The notes under the pieces are model-generated. The model was given only the letters and a program-made list of their open reading frames with translations. It searched no databases and was not told where the DNA came from. A DNA stretch of 64,000 bases from Candidatus Heimdallarchaeota archaeon. Its GTDB lineage: Archaea > Asgardarchaeota > Heimdallarchaeia > JABLTI01. The translations under genes and the position numbers were made by a program. Location of the stretch: positions 1 to 64,000 of the forward strand of contig JAHLVW010000101.1 in assembly GCA_019058275.1 (NCBI GenBank). The letters are read 5' to 3'. This document shows, piece by piece, positions 60,907 to 64,000 of the stretch (position 1 is the first letter of the stretch; every line of letters starts with the position of its first letter).

Positions 60907-61239
60907 ATGTCATTCATAGATTTAAATACAATCGAAGGGAAAGAAGTAGTTCCTGGTTTTAATGGGAAATTTATTCATTCTGATAATATGACTCTTGCTT
61001 TTTGGACAATAAAAGCTGGTCACTCTCTACCAGAGCACAAACATCCCCATGAACAAATAGCAAATGTAATTGAAGGGAAAATTGAACTAATAGTTAGAGA
61101 AAAAAAACAAATTCTAACTAAAGGAACTTGTATAATTATTCCAGCTAATGTTCCGCATTCTGGAAAAGCAATTACTGATTGCTTTCTTATTGATGTGTTT
61201 TATCCAGTTCGTGAAGATTTAAAGAGCAAAAAGGATTAA
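60907..61239 (+). CDS. Cupin-domain protein
   Basis: 110 residues, single cupin. Motif 1 around GHSLPEHKHPHEQIANVIEGKIEL supplies His, His and Glu ligands, motif 2 GTCIIIPANVPHSGKA supplies the fourth His. Small stand-alone cupins are metal-dependent isomerases, dioxygenases or sugar/auxin-type binders; nothing in the sequence narrows this. 80 bp before the DH-domain gene on the same strand. Confidence 0.85.
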   Translation: MSFIDLNTIEGKEVVPGFNGKFIHSDNMTLAFWTIKAGHSLPEHKHPHEQIANVIEGKIELIVREKKQILTKGTCIIIPANVPHSGKAITDCFLIDVFYPVREDLKSKKD

Positions 61240-61319
61240 GAATACTGAAATGAAGATTATGTAATTCAATTAGAATAATCAATGTGTTTTAAAAAAAGAA
61301 TGTTAAAAATGGGAGATAA

Positions 61320-62585
61320 ATGAAAGAATCAAAATTAGCTAATGATAACTCCAAATTCCCACTTATTGGTGAAATCACAGAAAATAGAGATGAATTAATC
61401 ACATGTGAAAGAACATTAGCTCTTGAAAGTGATCTCTACTTAGATCATCATCGCTTTAACAATATCCCTTTCTTACCTGGAGTTATGGGACTTGAGCTTT
61501 TTGCTGAATTAGGGAAAATTACGCATCCAGACAGGGAAATTTCTGAATTTATTGATGTAGAATTTTGTTCTGCTATCAGATTCAAAAATGATAAACCCAG
61601 ATACATTAAAGCTTCCTTGAATTTAGAATTGGATAAAGCAGATGCAATCCTTGAATTGCTAGATAAGAGAGAGGATGAAGGCACTTGTGAGTCAAGGCTT
61701 TGTTTTAAGGCGACTATTAATTTTAATCAGAGAACAACAGAAAAGAGCACTATCCCAATTCTGAAAAAAATGCCTTTCTTAAACAAACAAATTATCTACC
61801 AAGTTTTACCTCACGGTCCATTATTTCAAGTTCTTTCAGAAATAAATCATATCGATAATGAAGTAATTGCAATTGGTAACTTTAAGAAAAGGCAGCAATT
61901 CAGATGGAAACATAATAAGTTAGTTATTAATCCATTAACAATAGAAGCAGGCTTTCAAACTATTGGATTAATGGACTTTATCAAAACAGGAAAAGCTGGA
62001 CTTCCATGCAAAATTGACCGCTTAGTATTTTACAAAACTGATGGAAAACCTCACTTTGTTATTGGACAGAAAAAACCTGAGGAAAATTTTAATTTTGAAA
62101 TAATAACAAAAAAGGGCGAAGTAGTTCTTAAAGCTGAGAATTATCAAATTATCGAAACTAAAATGGGCGATACTCTCAGTGCTCTTGAGAGAATTCGATC
62201 GCATAGCATTCGTTTACAATATAAGATGCCAAAGAAGGCTTGGTTAGAAGTTGTTAGTCTTAGATTACTTAGAGATAAGATATCTCGAGAGTCTGATTTC
62301 GTAAAAACATTCCTACAACCTGATGAGCTGGTTTTGCTAGAAGGAATGGATGAAGAAAAACGAGTAGAAGTCATCTCAGAGAAATATGCATTAAAGAGAG
62401 CATTAAGAGTGGTTCTCTTCTCACCAGATATGCTACGATTTGAGATTCAAAAGGATCAAAACAATGAACCATTCTGCCAGTACAAGAGAAAAATGATTTA
62501 CCTTACTACCAAGAAGTTAGATGATTACCTTTTAGCAATGGCCAGCTATAATAGAAAGGTAGATATTGAATTACAGAATGAATGA
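61320..62585 (+). CDS. Polyketide-synthase-type dehydratase domain fused to degenerate AcpS-like domain
   Basis: 421 residues. Residues 15-275 read as a double hot-dog of the PKS dehydratase type: LYLDHHRFNNIPFLPGVMGLELFAELG has the H-x8-G/P core and LPHGPLFQVLSEI starts the second hot-dog (HGxxFQ). Residues 300-415 follow AcpS (4'-phosphopantetheinyl transferase) order: WLEVVSLRLLRD, FLQPDELVLL, EKYALKRALRVVL, NNEPFCQYKR, IYLTTKKLDDYLLAMAS. Key residues are altered (no GVDI Asp, KEA changed to LKRA, SH changed to TT), so this half is probably inactive. Function unknown; no ketosynthase is nearby. Confidence 0.55.
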   Translation: MKESKLANDNSKFPLIGEITENRDELITCERTLALESDLYLDHHRFNNIPFLPGVMGLELFAELGKITHPDREISEFIDVEFCSAIRFKNDKPRYIKASLNLELDKADAILELLDKREDEGTCESRLCFKATINFNQRTTEKSTIPILKKMPFLNKQIIYQVLPHGPLFQVLSEINHIDNEVIAIGNFKKRQQFRWKHNKLVINPLTIEAGFQTIGLMDFIKTGKAGLPCKIDRLVFYKTDGKPHFVIGQKKPEENFNFEIITKKGEVVLKAENYQIIETKMGDTLSALERIRSHSIRLQYKMPKKAWLEVVSLRLLRDKISRESDFVKTFLQPDELVLLEGMDEEKRVEVISEKYALKRALRVVLFSPDMLRFEIQKDQNNEPFCQYKRKMIYLTTKKLDDYLLAMASYNRKVDIELQNE

Positions 62586-62635
62586 CAAAAGTGGTAAGAT
62601 TATCTAGTGAAAATCAATGATTGATGTGAAAAAAA

Positions 62636-62944
62636 ATGACAAGTAAGATTGTGGACTCTATTACTAAAGACCTTTTAGGTCAAGTCGTGATTATTGAAGG
62701 AATAGCTTATGATGCAAAAGGTGGAGCATGTATAAAGCTAAAAGATGGAGATATTGTTTATATCAAAAATAAATTGAATTGGGAAACAGAATATCTTGAG
62801 AAGAGAATTGTTATTTCTAGCACATTAAATTTGAAGAAAATGATACCAGATCCAGAAGTCAGTGAAAATGGTGCTATAAGCACAGGTGCAATAGGCAAAC
62901 AATATGTTTTAGAGGAAATAGCAAAGATAAAGATAGTAGATTAG
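62636..62944 (+). CDS. Small beta-rich hypothetical protein
   Basis: 102 residues: LLGQVVIIEGIAYDAKGGACIKLKDGDIVYIK is a strand-turn-strand pattern (OB-like or SH3-like), and the end KQYVLEEIAKIKI is helical or beta. Start ATG 62636 after GTGAAAAAAA. 50 bp after the DH-AcpS gene, plausibly in one transcript with it. Its stop overlaps the convergent RidA stop by 4 bp. Family not recognised; comparable in size to the gene at 22949. Confidence 0.5.
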   Translation: MTSKIVDSITKDLLGQVVIIEGIAYDAKGGACIKLKDGDIVYIKNKLNWETEYLEKRIVISSTLNLKKMIPDPEVSENGAISTGAIGKQYVLEEIAKIKIVD

Positions 62945-63321
62945 TCAATATATGCAATAGCATCTAATTCAATTAGGCAACCAAAGTGTAGAGTTTTGAC
63001 TGGGACTATTGTACGAGCTGGTCTGTGTTTTCCAAAGAATTCAGCATAAATTTCATTCACTTTATCCCAGTAGCTTATGTCAGTGATATAGATTGTTGTT
63101 CGTAAAACCTTGTTGATATCGCTTTTTGCAGCTGATAGAATCTGACTTAGTTTATCAAGTACAATCGTTGTTTGTTCCTCAATATTATCCGCAGGTGGTT
63201 TGGAGTCTCCCTTGCGTATGGGTAACTGTCCTGAAACATAGACTGTTTTATTTTGAACAACAGCAGGGGAATAGTGAGGTTTCTTATTCTTATCATTTTC
63301 ATCTATGTATATGTATTTCAT
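62941..63321 (-). CDS. RidA (YjgF/YER057c/UK114) family protein
   Basis: The frame opens at 63333, but ATG 63321 behind GGTGAAGAAA fits better, giving 126 residues. Conserved VYVSGQLPI, TTIVLDKLSQILSAAKSDINKVLRTTIYITD, RPARTIVPVKTL (the substrate-anchoring Arg) and LIELDAIAYI are all visible. RidA proteins hydrolyse reactive enamine/imine intermediates to ketoacids and ammonia. A neighbour in family role is the ornithine cyclodeaminase-type gene at 58324, which makes or reduces such imines, but it lies 3.7 kb away. Confidence 0.92.
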   Translation of the reverse strand: MKYIYIDENDKNKKPHYSPAVVQNKTVYVSGQLPIRKGDSKPPADNIEEQTTIVLDKLSQILSAAKSDINKVLRTTIYITDISYWDKVNEIYAEFFGKHRPARTIVPVKTLHFGCLIELDAIAYID

Positions 63322-63425
63322 TTTCTTCACCAATAATGTGTATATGTAATAATTCCATATGTAATTTCCTAATATAATGTCATGTGATTTATTGAATGAA
63401 AAAAAAAGAGAATTGAGAGATTAAG

Positions 63426-63503
63426 TTAATCTCCAGTAAGTTCATCTATTTTATTGAATCGACCACCAATTCTCCCGGCAATTCCTCCAAGAATTACAGC
63501 CAT
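63426..63503 (-). other. Possible small gly-rich frame
   Basis: ATG 63501-63503 on the minus strand encodes 25 residues, MAVILGGIAGRIGGRFNKID and five more, with a glycine-zipper look. There is a stop in frame 15 bp upstream and no strong ribosome binding site. It may be the end of a broken membrane protein or chance. Reported as a weak candidate only. Confidence 0.2.
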
Positions 63504-63568
63504 AAACAAAACATTCTATAGAGAAAAAGCCGGAATGTGTTTTTAGTAGAAGTGAATGTTGTTTAATA

Positions 63569-64000
63569 ATGATTATAGAAGAGAATAATTGGGAACCGCT
63601 ACAACCTGAAGAGGTATCTGAACTCTTTAAATCATTAGACATCAATTGGTGGATTGCTGGGGGTTGGGCTATTGACATATTCTTGGGTAAAAAATCTAGA
63701 GAGCATTTAGATATTGATGTTTTGATTTTAAGGAAAGACCAAATAATAATTCATAAGCACCTCAATGAATGGGAGCTTTATAAAACAAACCAACCTGGAT
63801 TGAAACCATGGGAGAAAGGAGAATATCTAGAAATTGGCGTTAACAGTGTTTGGTGTAAAGAAACATCAGATTCGCCATGGGTTCTAGAGATAATGTTTCT
63901 TGATACAATTAAAGATGAATGGTTTTTTAGATGCAATCCAAAAATCCGATTAACATTAATGGAAATTGGATTGCAAACCAAATCAGGAATTTCTTTTCTA
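63569..64000 (+). CDS. Aminoglycoside 2''-adenylyltransferase-like nucleotidyltransferase, N-terminal part
   Basis: Open from ATG 63569 to the window edge, 144 codons. NWWIAGGWAIDIFLGKKSREHLDIDVLILR (read in parts) has the GGWAxD and H-x-D-I-D pattern of the nucleotidyltransferase fold of PF10706 (ANT(2'')-like), and later LEIMFLDTIKDEWFFR and RLTLMEIG fit. Proteins of this kind occur in many genomes without resistance roles. The C-terminal end lies outside the window. Confidence 0.75.
   Translation, partial: MIIEENNWEPLQPEEVSELFKSLDINWWIAGGWAIDIFLGKKSREHLDIDVLILRKDQIIIHKHLNEWELYKTNQPGLKPWEKGEYLEIGVNSVWCKETSDSPWVLEIMFLDTIKDEWFFRCNPKIRLTLMEIGLQTKSGISFL

Noticed and set aside
1..64000. CRISPR array, insertion sequence or prophage
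   Set aside because: No regularly spaced repeats, transposase, integrase or phage structural genes were seen; the decayed genes lie among ordinary chromosomal genes.

Overview
The window is an AT-rich (roughly one third G+C by eye), densely packed archaeal chromosome segment. The archaeal assignment rests on several genes: a GPN-loop GTPase, an archaeal tRNA-splicing endonuclease overlapping TYW1, a class I lysyl-tRNA synthetase, ribosomal proteins eS1 and uS15 flanking an archaeal RecJ and a Pcc1-like KEOPS subunit, and an initiator tRNA with A1-U72 and an encoded CCA. Many genes start with TTG or GTG behind a GGTGA-type ribosome binding site. The longin-like/winged-helix protein, the eukaryote-flavoured small domains and the acyl-CoA dehydratase-activator operon make an Asgard (Heimdall-type) archaeon my best guess; that placement is inference.

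Layout. 0-8 kb: end of a CinA-like protein, GPN GTPase, TraB-family protein with an unknown partner, PhoU-like (DUF47) protein, endA-taw1, lysS. 7.6-9.7 kb: two peptide-type ABC permeases with no ATPase or binding protein nearby. 10-16 kb: accessory region with a longin-like/wHTH protein, zinc-ribbon membrane proteins (one frameshifted), unknown proteins and a YigZ/IMPACT gene interrupted by one stop codon. 16-21 kb: agmatinase-like enzyme, then the classical archaeal cluster uS15-RecJ-Pcc1-eS1. 21-30 kb: PhzF, coiled-coil protein, GcvT, a sialidase-like Asp-box surface protein, DegV, initiator tRNA, eIF2B-like protein, NAD(P)H:quinone-type flavoprotein, MFS transporter.

30.3-35 kb is the most unusual part. 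It holds a decayed secreted-protein gene, a bZIP-like basic/leucine-zipper regulator, a shorter paralogue of that regulator, a TPR protein, a zinc-ribbon protein with a Cys-rich tail and a decayed SDR remnant. Three copies of a 12-bp dyad (TGTCYCGRGACA type) sit here. Two of them lie directly 3' of TATA-like boxes, one in front of the bZIP-like gene and one in front of the decayed secreted-protein gene, which suggests a small autoregulated module.

35-51 kb: a second and third DegV paralogue, two-domain wHTH regulator, a twin-ATPase ABC protein with a 960-residue FtsX-type permease, secreted subtilisin, RmuC, tandem ArsR-like regulators and a gene-poor stretch at 49.9-50.6 kb. 51-54.4 kb: a tight three-gene operon of acyl-CoA dehydratase activator and two partner subunits. 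54.6-64 kb: HEAT protein with a histone H1-like tail, hydrolase, small-molecule kinase, ornithine cyclodeaminase family enzyme, amidase, cupin, a hot-dog dehydratase fused to a degenerate AcpS-like domain, RidA and a truncated nucleotidyltransferase.

At least four genes carry disabling changes (different stop codons and frameshifts). This points to real gene decay in the accessory regions or to residual assembly errors, not to recoding of a single codon.
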